DNA of 64,000 bases from JAHJUB01 sp041653615 [NCBI: Candidatus Ratteibacteria bacterium] (GTDB lineage Bacteria; Ratteibacteria; UBA8468; MWAK01). The stretch is taken from the NCBI GenBank assembly GCA_041653615.1, contig JBAZEZ010000002.1:74104-138103 (forward strand), read 5' to 3'. The position numbers were made by a program, and so were the translations under genes. The notes beneath the pieces were generated by a model. That model searched no databases. It was not told where the DNA came from and saw nothing but the letters and a program-made list of their open reading frames with translations. Positions 31,947 through 40,515 of this stretch are shown here, piece by piece. Positions within the stretch are counted from its first letter, which is position 1; each line of letters starts with the position of its first letter.

Positions 31947-32714
31947 ATGAAAAAGATAATCGCGGCGTTCGGGATTTTAGTAATTCTCGCGCTCACCGGC
32001 GCTTCGCTACAAGCGAGCGAAGAAGACGGCGCGACAATTACTAAAATCGAACTGACAGCAAAAACGACGGTCAATACTTTTGGCGAAGTCATGGTCTGCG
32101 CTGAAACAACTCAGGGTAAAAATGGCTTGGACTTGTCATCGCTGATTGTGACCGCAAAAGGCAAGCGGATGTCTGTTCCAAAGGAGACGCTGGCCCAGAT
32201 ATCCCGACCCCGGATTATGACCACGACCGTTTCATCGGAAGTGGGTTATCCCAGCCATAACCTCGGTCCCTTTCTTTACGTCTGTTTTTTAGGGGATGAC
32301 GGTTCAATGCCCTGCCGGTTCCGTCTTGTGTTTGGCGCAAACGGATTTCGGGAACTGAAAAGAGAAGACTATTCAATGCCGAACAAGTTGCTTTTGGGGG
32401 ATCTTCAAAAATCTGCTCTCGAGATGTACATCACCTATGTCAAAGCAGTGGATGCCGGAAAAGAAAAATCTGTAACTGAAATTCCACCGCGCTATTGGAC
32501 CGACCCAATAAAGGTCATAAACCCTATCAAAGTGTACACGCACAGGGCCAATGTTGTGCTTGTCCAAAAGGTTACCAATGGTGTTGAATCCGGAAAGTAC
32601 ATTTACATTCCGTTTTCTTCGTACCTGCCGCAGAACGGAGACGATGGCTTCACTTTCACCCTAAAAGCGTTATCTAATGATCGTGTATACGATTACCAAA
32701 AAAGTCAGAAATGA
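31947..32714 (+). CDS. exported protein of unknown function
   Basis: 255 residues, not recognised. Signal peptide MKKIIAAFGILVILALTGASLQA. The mature part begins with a beta-rich segment (ATITKIELTAKTTVNTFGEVMVCAET), has two well-spaced cysteines (YVCFLGDDGSMPC) that could form a disulfide, and ends with FTLKALSNDRVYDYQKSQK. No lipobox. Start follows GGGGAGAGGG from a repeat. Its position after DUF4139 suggests co-expression. Confidence 0.7.
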   Translation: MKKIIAAFGILVILALTGASLQASEEDGATITKIELTAKTTVNTFGEVMVCAETTQGKNGLDLSSLIVTAKGKRMSVPKETLAQISRPRIMTTTVSSEVGYPSHNLGPFLYVCFLGDDGSMPCRFRLVFGANGFRELKREDYSMPNKLLLGDLQKSALEMYITYVKAVDAGKEKSVTEIPPRYWTDPIKVINPIKVYTHRANVVLVQKVTNGVESGKYIYIPFSSYLPQNGDDGFTFTLKALSNDRVYDYQKSQK

Positions 32715-32790
32715 AATCACGCAAGAAAATCTTCCCTTAAATCGTTTCCCGCAACAGGCATAGATTGCCGGAAGAATAATCCCTCCAATC

Positions 32791-32820
32791 CTGACCCCTA
32801 AATGACAACAATGGTATAAT
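32791..32820 (+). promoter_or_regulatory. Putative promoter of murD, close to the start codon
   Basis: TATAAT at 32815-32820 with a weak -35 (CTGACC) 18 bp upstream. The -10 box ends 8 bases before ATG 32829, so the mRNA would be leaderless or nearly so. Confidence 0.5.
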
Positions 32821-32828
32821 AATGAGTA

Positions 32829-34181
32829 ATGTTGGAACTTACCGGGAAAAAAGTTCTGGTGGTAGGGCTGGGCCGGAGCGGAGAAGCAAGCGCCCTCTTC
32901 TTGCAAAAAAAAGGTGCGCTGGTCCGGCTGACCGAGGCGGCTGATAATCCGGAACTGAAAAAAAAGAAAGAAGCTTTGGAGGCATCCGGTATTGAGGTGG
33001 AATTGGGCCGCCACTCCGAAAAATTCATTGCCTCCGTCGACCTGGTGGTAACCAGCCCGGGCGTAGCGCCGAAAATCCCGCTTCTGTTGTACGCGATAAA
33101 AAATAAAGTGCCGGTCTGGAGCGAAATGGAATTGGCTTACCGTTTCTGCCCAGTTCCGATTCTGGCTGTTACCGGCACCAACGGCAAGAGCACCGCGGTC
33201 ACGCTCCTTTTTGACATTCTGAAAGCCGCGGGTAAAAAAGTTGTTCTGGCCGGTAACATCGGAACTCCGTTTATTTCAATCGTGGAAGAGTTGACCCCAA
33301 AAGACGCGGTCGTGCTGGAAGTAAGCAGTTTCCAGTTGGAATGGGTCGAAAAGTTCCGGCCAAAGATTGCGGTCCTTCTTAACGTCACCGCGGACCACCT
33401 GGACCGTTACCCGGACTTCGAATCTTACCTTGCCGCCAAGGAGCGCCTGTTTGAAAATCAGAACGCGGAAGATGCCGCGATTATAAACTATGACGACCCG
33501 ATTTGCCGGAAAATAGCCCAAAAAATAAAATCCAGGATTTATTATTACAGCCGTCTTGACCCGGATAAAAAGTTTTTTACGGACGGGAAAACCGTTTTTC
33601 TGCCTGACGGCAAACCCCTCCTGGAATTCCCCAAAAGCCTGCTTTTGGGCGGGCACAACCACGAGAATATGACCGCGGTTTGCGCCGTAGCCCATCTTTT
33701 TGGAATCGGACCAAACGCAATGGCGGAAGGCATCAGAAATTTCCAACCGCTCAAACACCGCCTGGAACTGGTCGCCGAAAAAAATGGCGTGAAATATATT
33801 GACGACTCCAAAGCCACCAACGTTGATTCAACCCTGCGCGCGTTACAGGCTTTCCCCGAAAAGGAAAAACACCTCATCCTCATTCTGGGCGGCAAAGACA
33901 AAGGCGGCTCCTACCTCCCACTGAAACCGGAGATAGAAAAAAAGGTGAAAGCGCTAATTCTTCTGGGTGAAGCAACCGACCGCATCGCCGAAGAACTGCG
34001 CGGATTATGCGAAATTCAAAAAATGAACAACCTGCCGGAATGCGTCCGGTCGGCTAAAGCACTGGCCACCGCGGGTGACGTCGTCCTTCTGTCACCGGCC
34101 TGTTCCAGTTTTGATATGTTTAAAAGTTATGGTGAACGGGGAGATACTTTTAAGAAAGCCGTCCTGGCCGCTCTATCGTAA
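32829..34181 (+). CDS. murD: UDP-N-acetylmuramoylalanine--D-glutamate ligase
   Basis: 450 residues. N-terminal UDP-binding KKVLVVGLGRSGEASALFL, ATP loop VTGTNGKSTAVTLLFD (about residue 115), GNIGTPF, LEVSSFQLE, and the C-terminal ligase domain with DDSKATNVDSTLRAL and LLSPACSSFDMFKSYGERGD. It adds D-Glu to UDP-MurNAc-Ala in peptidoglycan synthesis. First gene of a murD-ftsW-murG run; mraY and murC/murF are not adjacent. Confidence 0.96.
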   Translation: MLELTGKKVLVVGLGRSGEASALFLQKKGALVRLTEAADNPELKKKKEALEASGIEVELGRHSEKFIASVDLVVTSPGVAPKIPLLLYAIKNKVPVWSEMELAYRFCPVPILAVTGTNGKSTAVTLLFDILKAAGKKVVLAGNIGTPFISIVEELTPKDAVVLEVSSFQLEWVEKFRPKIAVLLNVTADHLDRYPDFESYLAAKERLFENQNAEDAAIINYDDPICRKIAQKIKSRIYYYSRLDPDKKFFTDGKTVFLPDGKPLLEFPKSLLLGGHNHENMTAVCAVAHLFGIGPNAMAEGIRNFQPLKHRLELVAEKNGVKYIDDSKATNVDSTLRALQAFPEKEKHLILILGGKDKGGSYLPLKPEIEKKVKALILLGEATDRIAEELRGLCEIQKMNNLPECVRSAKALATAGDVVLLSPACSSFDMFKSYGERGDTFKKAVLAALS

Positions 34182-35259
34182 ACTAACCGCCCTTATCCTG
34201 GCGTTGACCGGTCTAGGCGTGGTAATGGTCGCCGACGCAACCTTCGTCTTTGCCGGACAGAAGTTTGGCAATTCCTATTTCTTTATAAATAAGGACATCC
34301 TCTGGGCGACACTCGGTTTCATCGCCTTTATTTTCGCCCAGAAAATAAATCTGAACGACCTGCGCCGCCTTTCCCGCCCGATACTCTTGTCCGCCTTAAT
34401 CCTCCTGGTAGCGGTCTTGATTTTCGGCCGGGAAATCAACGGAGCCAAAAGGTGGTTGGGGATTGGGCCGTTCTCTTTTCAACCCTCGGAATTCGCCAAA
34501 ATCGCGATTTTAATCTATCTCGCCGATTTTTTGGATCGGAAGAGCAACAAAATGCGAAACCCCCTCCGTGCTTTCATACCGCCCGGATTGTTAATCGGAC
34601 TGGTAATAGTTTTAATTTATCTGGGACAGGACCTTGGAACCGTGTTACTCATCGCCGGAGCGGTAATCCTGCTCTACTTTACGGCCGGAGCGCCGCTAAA
34701 ATATTTAGGTATTATGGTACTTACCGTACTGGCCGGAACCGGCCTGGCTATCTGGAAAGAACCATACCGCTGGACTCGGATAATTTCTTTTCTGCACCCC
34801 GGAAACGACCCGACCGGAAAAGGCTACCAAATAAACCAATCATTTCTCGGCGTGGGGAACGGCGGGCTCTTCGGTGTCGGCCCGGGTCAGGGATACCAGA
34901 AACTTTTTTACCTGCCGGAAGTACACACTGATTTTATCTTTGCCAACATCGCCGAAGAATTCGGCCTATTTGGTTCCGTATTCTTAATCGCGCTCTTTTT
35001 CTTTCTGGTTCACTGGGGTATCCAGACGGCAAAACGCAGCCCGGACCGCTTCCAGTCCTTTTTGGCCGCAGGCATAACCGGCCTCATCGGATTACAAACC
35101 ATCATCCATGTCAGCGTGGTCATAGGCCTTATGCCCAACAAGGGAACCACCCTGCCTTTTATCAGTTACGGAGGAAGTTCTCTGCTCTTCACTCTTTTCG
35201 CGGCCGGACTCCTGGTTAACATCGCCCGCAACCTGCCGCCGGAGGATTTCCGGATATAA
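34129..35259 (+). CDS. ftsW: peptidoglycan polymerase FtsW (SEDS family)
   Basis: About 376 residues, around ten membrane helices. SEDS markers: GREINGAKRWLGIGPFSFQPSEFAKIAI (residues 99-127), GQDLGTVLLIAG, LGVGNGGLFGVGPGQGYQKLFYLPEVHTDFIFA, and MPNKGTTLPFISYGGSSLL. It polymerises lipid II at the division septum. The start is uncertain: ATG 34129 lies 53 bp inside murD and lacks an SD. A longer frame from 34075 is less likely. Translational coupling with murD is probable. Confidence 0.93.
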   Translation: MVNGEILLRKPSWPLYRKLTALILALTGLGVVMVADATFVFAGQKFGNSYFFINKDILWATLGFIAFIFAQKINLNDLRRLSRPILLSALILLVAVLIFGREINGAKRWLGIGPFSFQPSEFAKIAILIYLADFLDRKSNKMRNPLRAFIPPGLLIGLVIVLIYLGQDLGTVLLIAGAVILLYFTAGAPLKYLGIMVLTVLAGTGLAIWKEPYRWTRIISFLHPGNDPTGKGYQINQSFLGVGNGGLFGVGPGQGYQKLFYLPEVHTDFIFANIAEEFGLFGSVFLIALFFFLVHWGIQTAKRSPDRFQSFLAAGITGLIGLQTIIHVSVVIGLMPNKGTTLPFISYGGSSLLFTLFAAGLLVNIARNLPPEDFRI

Positions 35260-35270
35260 CAAGAATAGTT

Positions 35271-35379
35271 GGACGCAGATTACCGCAGATACAGATTAAA
35301 AAATTGTTTAAAGAAGTGCCTTAAAATTATTTTTAAATCTTTAATCTTTATCCCGTAGTTTCTGTGTATATCTGCGTCC
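35271..35379 (+). repeat. GGACGCAGATTACCGC MITE-like repeat, copy 2
   Basis: 109 bp; ends GGACGCAGAT and ATCTGCGTCC are inverted. Highly similar to 49035-49142 along its length, with shared internal words AAAGAAGT, CCTT and ATCCCGTAGTTTCTG. Separates ftsW from murG. Confidence 0.85.
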
Positions 35380-35389
35380 CATTTATATT

Positions 35390-36499
35390 ATGAAAATAAT
35401 CATTGCGGCCGGAGGCACCGGCGGACACCTTTTCCCGGCGCTGGCGCTTGCCCGGGAGTTTAAGTCCGTTGGTATCACAACCCTGGTAGTCGGCCAAATT
35501 AACGCGATATTTCAGGCTGAATTTCACAAATCCGGCATATCTTTTCTGGAAATACCCGTTGTCCGGCTGCCGAGAAAAAAACTCGGGATTATCCTGTTTC
35601 CGTTTCGTGCCTTGCGGGCTTTTTTTTCGGCCGCCGCCTGTTTATCACGGTTCCGACCGTCGGCGGTAATCGGAATGGGCGGATACGCTTGCGCCGCTCC
35701 GGCAACTGTTGCCGCGCTCTTTCACATACCACTCTATTTCTGCGAACAAAACCTCCTACCCGGTAAAGTAACCCGGACCTTCAGCCGGGTAAGTTCCGCG
35801 GTCTTCATCTCATTCCCTGATAGTTCCCGCTATCTCCGGACAAAAAGAACGATGGAATTCGGAAACCCTATCAGACTCTTCGCGGAAAAAAAAGAAAAAA
35901 CAGCCGCGAGACAAAAACTCAAGATTGACGAGCACATATTTACGGTTCTCGTCCTGGGCGGAAGCCAGGGCGCCCACCGGATTAACCTGAATATCAGAGA
36001 AAGCCTTGATTATCTCCTCCCCCAAGAAGTTCAATTCATACACCTCACCGGAACCAATGACCTCAATGTAATGAAGGAGGCATACGGAAGGAAAAACTTT
36101 CGGAATTATACGGAAGGTTTCTTTTCGGAAATGGGATTGCTTTACTCGGCCGCGGATATGGTTATCTGCCGGGCCGGCGCGACCACGATCGCGGAACTAA
36201 ATTTTTTCGGCCTGCCTTCAATCCTGATACCTTATCCTTTTGCCGCCGAGGACCACCAGCGTTTGAACGCAAACTACCTGGTCGAATGCGACGCCGCGAT
36301 TTTACGGGAGGAATCATCCCTCAACGGCGAAAAACTCGCCCGGGAAATCAAGGCGCTGGCAAATAATCGTCAGAAATTGAATCTTATGGCCGAAGCCAGT
36401 CGTCGGCTTTTCCACCCGGAACCGGCCAAACACATCGTCTCTTTTATCCTTTCCGACCTTCCCTCTCACCCATCCCTCTCCCCGTCGGGGAGAGGATAA
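35390..36499 (+). CDS. murG: UDP-N-acetylglucosamine transferase MurG, C-terminus extended by a repeat
   Basis: 369 residues, GT28 family. IAAGGTGGHLFPALALAREF at the N-terminus, GMGGYACAAPA, FCEQNLLPGKVTRTFSR, GGSQGAHRIN, and CRAGATTIAELNFFGLPSILIPYPFAAEDHQ. It converts lipid I to lipid II on the inner face of the membrane. The last 11-12 residues (HPSLSPSGRG) are the translation of a C-rich palindrome, so the original stop was probably lost to the repeat. Confidence 0.95.
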   Translation: MKIIIAAGGTGGHLFPALALAREFKSVGITTLVVGQINAIFQAEFHKSGISFLEIPVVRLPRKKLGIILFPFRALRAFFSAAACLSRFRPSAVIGMGGYACAAPATVAALFHIPLYFCEQNLLPGKVTRTFSRVSSAVFISFPDSSRYLRTKRTMEFGNPIRLFAEKKEKTAARQKLKIDEHIFTVLVLGGSQGAHRINLNIRESLDYLLPQEVQFIHLTGTNDLNVMKEAYGRKNFRNYTEGFFSEMGLLYSAADMVICRAGATTIAELNFFGLPSILIPYPFAAEDHQRLNANYLVECDAAILREESSLNGEKLAREIKALANNRQKLNLMAEASRRLFHPEPAKHIVSFILSDLPSHPSLSPSGRG

Positions 36500-36510
36500 A
36501 GGTGAGGGGC
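36463..36510 (+). repeat. CCCTCTCACCC...CTCTCCCC/GGGGAGAGG...GTGAGGGG palindrome
   Basis: The palindrome sits between convergent murG and the AMMECR1 gene, overlapping the 3' coding end of murG. It may serve as a two-way terminator hairpin. Confidence 0.75.
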
Positions 36511-36515
36511 GTTTT

Positions 36516-37061
36516 CTACTCTTCCGAAAATACCTCGGCTTGAAAGGTGCAAATTTCCGTAGCCTTATCTTTCCAGGCGTTGGCCGGCAAACCCGCTTTA
36601 TTGGCGCAAAGAACCGACAGGAATTTTTCCTTGTCCCACCCGGTTTCCTCGGCCACCTGGGGTAAAAATACACCCTGACAATTGTTCCGTCGCACAATAA
36701 CACCATCCCGCATCATTACGATTGCTTCCGGTCCGGAAACTTTAACCGGCTTAGTAAGAACCGAAATCTCAATCCGGAGACCGACAAGCTCGGAAAGAGA
36801 AACCGGCGGGAACCTGGGGTCGTTGACAGCCGATTCAACCGCCATCCGACAAATAGTATCGCACAAAGGTTGCCCGGATTCCAGGAGTCCGATACAACCG
36901 CGCAGTTCTTCCCCCTTGCGCAGAGTTACGAAAGCGCCCCGGCCTTCTTTCAGTAAAGGGTCTGCTGTTGGTATAGCCTCCGCTTTGCCGGTCTCAAGGT
37001 AGGTTTTAACCGCGTTCCGCGCCAACCTAAGTAAAAAATCCCGTTCTTTTTTATTCAACAT
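36516..37061 (-). CDS. amrA: AmmeMemoRadiSam system protein A (AMMECR1 domain)
   Basis: 181 residues. AMMECR1 signature: GAFVTLRKGEELRGCIGLLESGQPL, AVESAVNDPRFPPVSLSEL, LRIEISVLTKP, and CQGVFLPQVAEETGW. In many bacteria it is encoded with the Memo-like and radical SAM partners (AmmeMemoRadiSam); neither is next to it here. The biochemical role is unknown. I start at ATG 37061 (SD GGGAG), which overlaps the MFS stop; a frame from 37076 adds five residues. Confidence 0.85.
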   Translation of the reverse strand: MLNKKERDFLLRLARNAVKTYLETGKAEAIPTADPLLKEGRGAFVTLRKGEELRGCIGLLESGQPLCDTICRMAVESAVNDPRFPPVSLSELVGLRIEISVLTKPVKVSGPEAIVMMRDGVIVRRNNCQGVFLPQVAEETGWDKEKFLSVLCANKAGLPANAWKDKATEICTFQAEVFSEE

Positions 37062-38239
37062 TCGCGTTTCTCCCATACGATAAAAATAATACAGGCGGTT
37101 AATGCCGTAACACTACCGAAAATAAAGGGCGATCGCGGACTGACGTACGTCCACAAAAGACCGGCAAGCAGCGAAGCGAAAAATATGCACACCCCGGTTA
37201 CAGTCTGGTAAAATCCAAAAGCGGTCCCGGCCTTGGCCGACGGAACCAGGCCGGCGATATACGCTTTGCCGATTCCTTCGGTGAAAGCCATGTAGATTCC
37301 GTATACCGGAAAGAGCAGCCAGAGAAAAAAAGACCGGGTGGCAATCCCGAAAAAGAGATAGACAACGCTAAAAATCAGAAAACCCGAAACCAACACCTTT
37401 TTGGGTCCGATACGGTCGGAAACAATCCCGGCCGGAAAAGAAAACAGGGCATAAGTCAGATTGTAAAGAACATAGGCGAGGATGGTTAAAATGGTTGATA
37501 AACCAAGATTTTTTGCCCTTAAAATCAGGAAAACATCCGAACTGTTTCCCAGGGCAAAGACAAAGCTGACCAGGAGAAATACCTTGAAAGAACGGTCCAG
37601 TTCCCGCCAGCGGAAGGTAAAAATAAAACGTTTTGTCTCTTTCTTTTTTTCCTTTACGAAAAAGAGTAAGAATAGAATACCGAGTAAAGCCGGAATGAAC
37701 GCCAGAAAGAAGATCGGCCGCAGGTTATCTTTAAAATGTCTGAGCAAAAGAATCGTAAAAAGAGGTCCCAGCGTTGCGCCGGCGGTATCCATACCCCGGT
37801 GAAAACCAAAAGACCTTCCCTGTCCTTTCCCCACCTTGGTGCTCTCCACAATCAACGCGTCCCGGGCCGACGTTCTGATTCCTTTTCCGAAACGGTCAAC
37901 GAACCGGGCAAGCAAAACCAGGGGCCAGCTGTAGGCCAGTCCCAGTAAAACCTTGGAAAGGGCCGAACAGGAATAACCGCCGACCAGAAAAGGTTTCCGG
38001 CTTCGGAAACGGTCCGAAAACCACCCGGAAACCACTTTCAGAATACTGGCGGTGGATTCCGCGATGCCCTCGATTAAACCGACAACGGCAACCGGCGCGC
38101 CCAGGACGGTCGTCAGGAAAATCGGTACAACCGGATAGAGCATTTCCGAGGCAATGTCATTAAAGAAACTGACGATACCCAGCGCGAAAACATTACGGCT
38201 GACTCCAACCTTCTTCCTGAAGAAATCCCTGATGGTCAT
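37055..38239 (-). CDS. major facilitator superfamily transporter
   Basis: 394 residues, about 12 hydrophobic segments. MFS loop motifs are visible: GWFSDRFRSRKPFLVGGYSCSALSKVLLG after helix 2 and GIVSDRIGPKKVLVSGFLIFSVVYLFFG after helix 8. GRSFGFHRGMDTAGATLGPL is typical of a branch of uncharacterised MFS exporters. Substrate not predictable. Coupled to the AMMECR1 gene by a 7-bp overlap; divergent from the sugar cluster. Confidence 0.85.
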   Translation of the reverse strand: MTIRDFFRKKVGVSRNVFALGIVSFFNDIASEMLYPVVPIFLTTVLGAPVAVVGLIEGIAESTASILKVVSGWFSDRFRSRKPFLVGGYSCSALSKVLLGLAYSWPLVLLARFVDRFGKGIRTSARDALIVESTKVGKGQGRSFGFHRGMDTAGATLGPLFTILLLRHFKDNLRPIFFLAFIPALLGILFLLFFVKEKKKETKRFIFTFRWRELDRSFKVFLLVSFVFALGNSSDVFLILRAKNLGLSTILTILAYVLYNLTYALFSFPAGIVSDRIGPKKVLVSGFLIFSVVYLFFGIATRSFFLWLLFPVYGIYMAFTEGIGKAYIAGLVPSAKAGTAFGFYQTVTGVCIFFASLLAGLLWTYVSPRSPFIFGSVTALTACIIFIVWEKREC

Positions 38240-38306
38240 TATGGGTATTATTTTAGCATAAATCAGGTTGACTCCTGACGCGCGAATATGTTAATCTAAA
38301 TCCACC

Positions 38307-38762
38307 ATGATAAACGGAGTAAAGGTAAAAAACCTTAAGGTTTTACCCGACGAACGGGGCCGGTTGATGGAAATTATGCGCCGGGACGATTCGTTATTTT
38401 CCCGCTTCGGCCAGGTTTACCTAACCACCGCCTATCCGGGCGTGGTCAAGGGATGGCATTACCACAAGAAACAGACAGACAACATGACCGTAGTCAAGGG
38501 GATGATGAAGGTTGTGCTTTACGATAACCGTAAGTCCTCAACCACCAAAGGCGAAATCAACGAATTCTTCGCCGGCGAGCAAAATCCCATTCTTATTCAA
38601 ATCCCGCCCCTTATTTGCCACGGCTTTAAATGCATCAGCCCGGAAGAAGCCCTGGTTATTAACGTTCCCGACGAACCCTATAACTACAAGCAGCCCGACG
38701 AATTCCGGGTTGACCCGCACAGTCGAAAAATTCCTTACGCCTGGGAGCGCAAAGAACGATGA
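38307..38762 (+). CDS. dTDP-4-dehydrorhamnose 3,5-epimerase-family protein (short form)
   Basis: 151 residues, RmlC-like cupin. LPDERGRLMEIMRRDDSLFSRFGQVYLT, GVVKGWHYHKKQTDNMTVVKG (the His-rich epimerase site) and PPLICHGFKCISPEEALVINVPDEPYN. Shorter than standard RmlC (about 185 aa). It could act as an epimerase or a sugar ketoisomerase relative. First gene of the nucleotide-sugar cluster, with a weak TTGACT-N18-TAATCT box. Overlaps rfbA by 4 bp. Confidence 0.85.
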   Translation: MINGVKVKNLKVLPDERGRLMEIMRRDDSLFSRFGQVYLTTAYPGVVKGWHYHKKQTDNMTVVKGMMKVVLYDNRKSSTTKGEINEFFAGEQNPILIQIPPLICHGFKCISPEEALVINVPDEPYNYKQPDEFRVDPHSRKIPYAWERKER

Positions 38763-39520
38763 AAGGCGTAATCCTGGCCGGAGGAACCGGAAGTCGACTC
38801 TTTCCTCTAACCAAAATCACCAACAAGCACCTCCTGCCGGTATTCAATAAACCCATGGTCTATTACCCCCTGCAGACCCTGGTTGAAGCGGGAATAACGG
38901 AAATACTGATTGTAACCGGCGGCGTTTACGCCGGAGAATTTCTCCGGCTCCTGGGAAACGGCTCCGAATTCGGCTTGAAACACATCCACTACACTTACCA
39001 GGAAGGCGAAGGCGGTATCGCGGCCGCGCTGAAACTGGCCGAGGACTTTGCCGGAAACGACAAGTTAGCGGTAATACTCGGCGATAATATCGTTGAGGGT
39101 TCTATCCGCCAATTTGCCGCTGCTTACGAAAAACAGGGTGAGGGCGCCAAGATTATCCTGAAAAAAGTCCCGCATCCGGAACGGTTCGGCTGCGCTAAAA
39201 TTCAGAACGGAGAATTGGTAAAAATTATTGAAAAACCAAAAACTCCGCCGAGCAACTACGCGGTTACCGGCCTCTATTTTTACGACCGACAGGTCTTTGA
39301 AATAATCCGTCACTTGAAACCTTCCGGACGCGGCGAAATGGAGATTACCGATGTAAACAACTGGTACCTGAACAAAGGACAATTGACTTTTGATTTCCTG
39401 AAAGGATGGTGGACCGACGCCGGCACCTTCGAATCCCTGCTTACCGCCAATAATCTGGTTGCCAAAAAAATACACTGTCATTCTGAGCGCAAGCGAAGAA
39501 TCTCGTTGTTAAAAGAATAG
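38759..39520 (+). CDS. rfbA: glucose-1-phosphate thymidylyltransferase, C-terminus extended by a repeat
   Basis: 253 residues. Nucleotidyltransferase start MKGVILAGGTGSRLFPLTKITNKHLLPVFNKPM, then ILGDNIVEG, KIIEKPKTPPSNYAVTGLYFYD and GWWTDAGTFESLLTANNLV. It makes dTDP-glucose. Family members of this short type end near ANNLV; the last 14 residues (HCHSERKRRISLLKE) are a translated GTCATTCTGAGC repeat. Confidence 0.93.
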   Translation: MKGVILAGGTGSRLFPLTKITNKHLLPVFNKPMVYYPLQTLVEAGITEILIVTGGVYAGEFLRLLGNGSEFGLKHIHYTYQEGEGGIAAALKLAEDFAGNDKLAVILGDNIVEGSIRQFAAAYEKQGEGAKIILKKVPHPERFGCAKIQNGELVKIIEKPKTPPSNYAVTGLYFYDRQVFEIIRHLKPSGRGEMEITDVNNWYLNKGQLTFDFLKGWWTDAGTFESLLTANNLVAKKIHCHSERKRRISLLKE

Positions 39521-39549
39521 ATCCTTCGCAACTTCTGCTCAGGATGACA
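39477..39549 (+). repeat. GTCATTCTGAGC repeat overlapping the rfbA 3' end
   Basis: Inverted ends GTCATTCTGAGC and GCTCAGGATGACA with GCGAAGAATCT and AGATCCTTCGC inner arms. It runs from the final rfbA codons to just before rfbB. Confidence 0.8.
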
Positions 39550-39568
39550 TCGCAATGACATTACTAAC

Positions 39569-40504
39569 ATGAAAATTCTGGTTACCGGCGGCTGCGGTTT
39601 TATCGGCTCTAATTTCATAATCCATACCCTGCGAAAATACCCGGGTGATTCCATAATCAACCTGGACAAACTCACCTACGCCGGAAACCCGGTCAACCTC
39701 GCGGAAATTAACGGCAACCCTAACTATTCATTCGTCCGGGGCGATATCTGCGACCGAAAACTGGTTCCCAAGGTTATGGACAGCTGCGACGCGGTGGTCA
39801 ATTTCGCCGCCGAAAGCCATGTTGACCGTAGCATTACCGGGCCGGAACCGTTTTTACAGACAAATTTTCTCGGGGTCGGCGTTATCCTGGAAGCCTGCCG
39901 ACAATTGAAAATACCCCGTTTTATCCAAATCTCAACCGACGAATGCTACGGCAGCATTGCGCAGGATTCTGCCGACGAACAGGCGCCCCTGCGGCCCTCT
40001 TCCCCGTATTCCGCCAGCAAAGCGGCGGCAGACCTCCTGTGTCTCGCTTACCACACCACCTACCACCTGCCGGTTCTGATTACCCGCAGCACTAATAATT
40101 ACGGACCCAGGCAGTATCCGGAAAAACTGATTCCGCTCTTCTTCTCTCTGGCTTTCTCCGGTAAACCGGTACCGCTTTACGGCAACGGCGAAAATCAGCG
40201 TGATTGGCTCTTTGTGGAAGATAATTGCCGGGCAATAGACCTGGTCTTACGCCAAGGCAAGGAAGGGCTGGTCTATAACATCGGGTCCGGTAATAATTTA
40301 ACAAACACAGAAGTAGCAAAATCAATCCTCGCTCTTCTGGACGCGCCACTCTCCCTGATTCAACCTGTCACGGACCGGCTTGGACATGATTGGCGTTACG
40401 CGGTCAATTGGGATAGAATCAAAGCTCTCGGCTGGCAACCCGGCGTTAATTTCAAAGAAGGCCTGAAAGCCACCATCGACTGGTACCGAACCCACCCTAA
40501 ATAA
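39569..40504 (+). CDS. rfbB: dTDP-glucose 4,6-dehydratase
   Basis: 311 residues, extended SDR. NAD motif VTGGCGFIGSNFIIHTL, NLDKLTYAGNPVNLAEI, active-site STDECYGSI, YSASKAAADLL (Tyr-x3-Lys), and TRSTNNYGPRQYPEKLIPLF are characteristic of RmlB. It converts dTDP-glucose to the 4-keto-6-deoxy sugar. Somewhat shorter than the ~350-aa norm but with all catalytic motifs. rfbD follows after 11 bp. Confidence 0.95.
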   Translation: MKILVTGGCGFIGSNFIIHTLRKYPGDSIINLDKLTYAGNPVNLAEINGNPNYSFVRGDICDRKLVPKVMDSCDAVVNFAAESHVDRSITGPEPFLQTNFLGVGVILEACRQLKIPRFIQISTDECYGSIAQDSADEQAPLRPSSPYSASKAAADLLCLAYHTTYHLPVLITRSTNNYGPRQYPEKLIPLFFSLAFSGKPVPLYGNGENQRDWLFVEDNCRAIDLVLRQGKEGLVYNIGSGNNLTNTEVAKSILALLDAPLSLIQPVTDRLGHDWRYAVNWDRIKALGWQPGVNFKEGLKATIDWYRTHPK

Positions 40505-40515
40505 CAGGAACTCCT

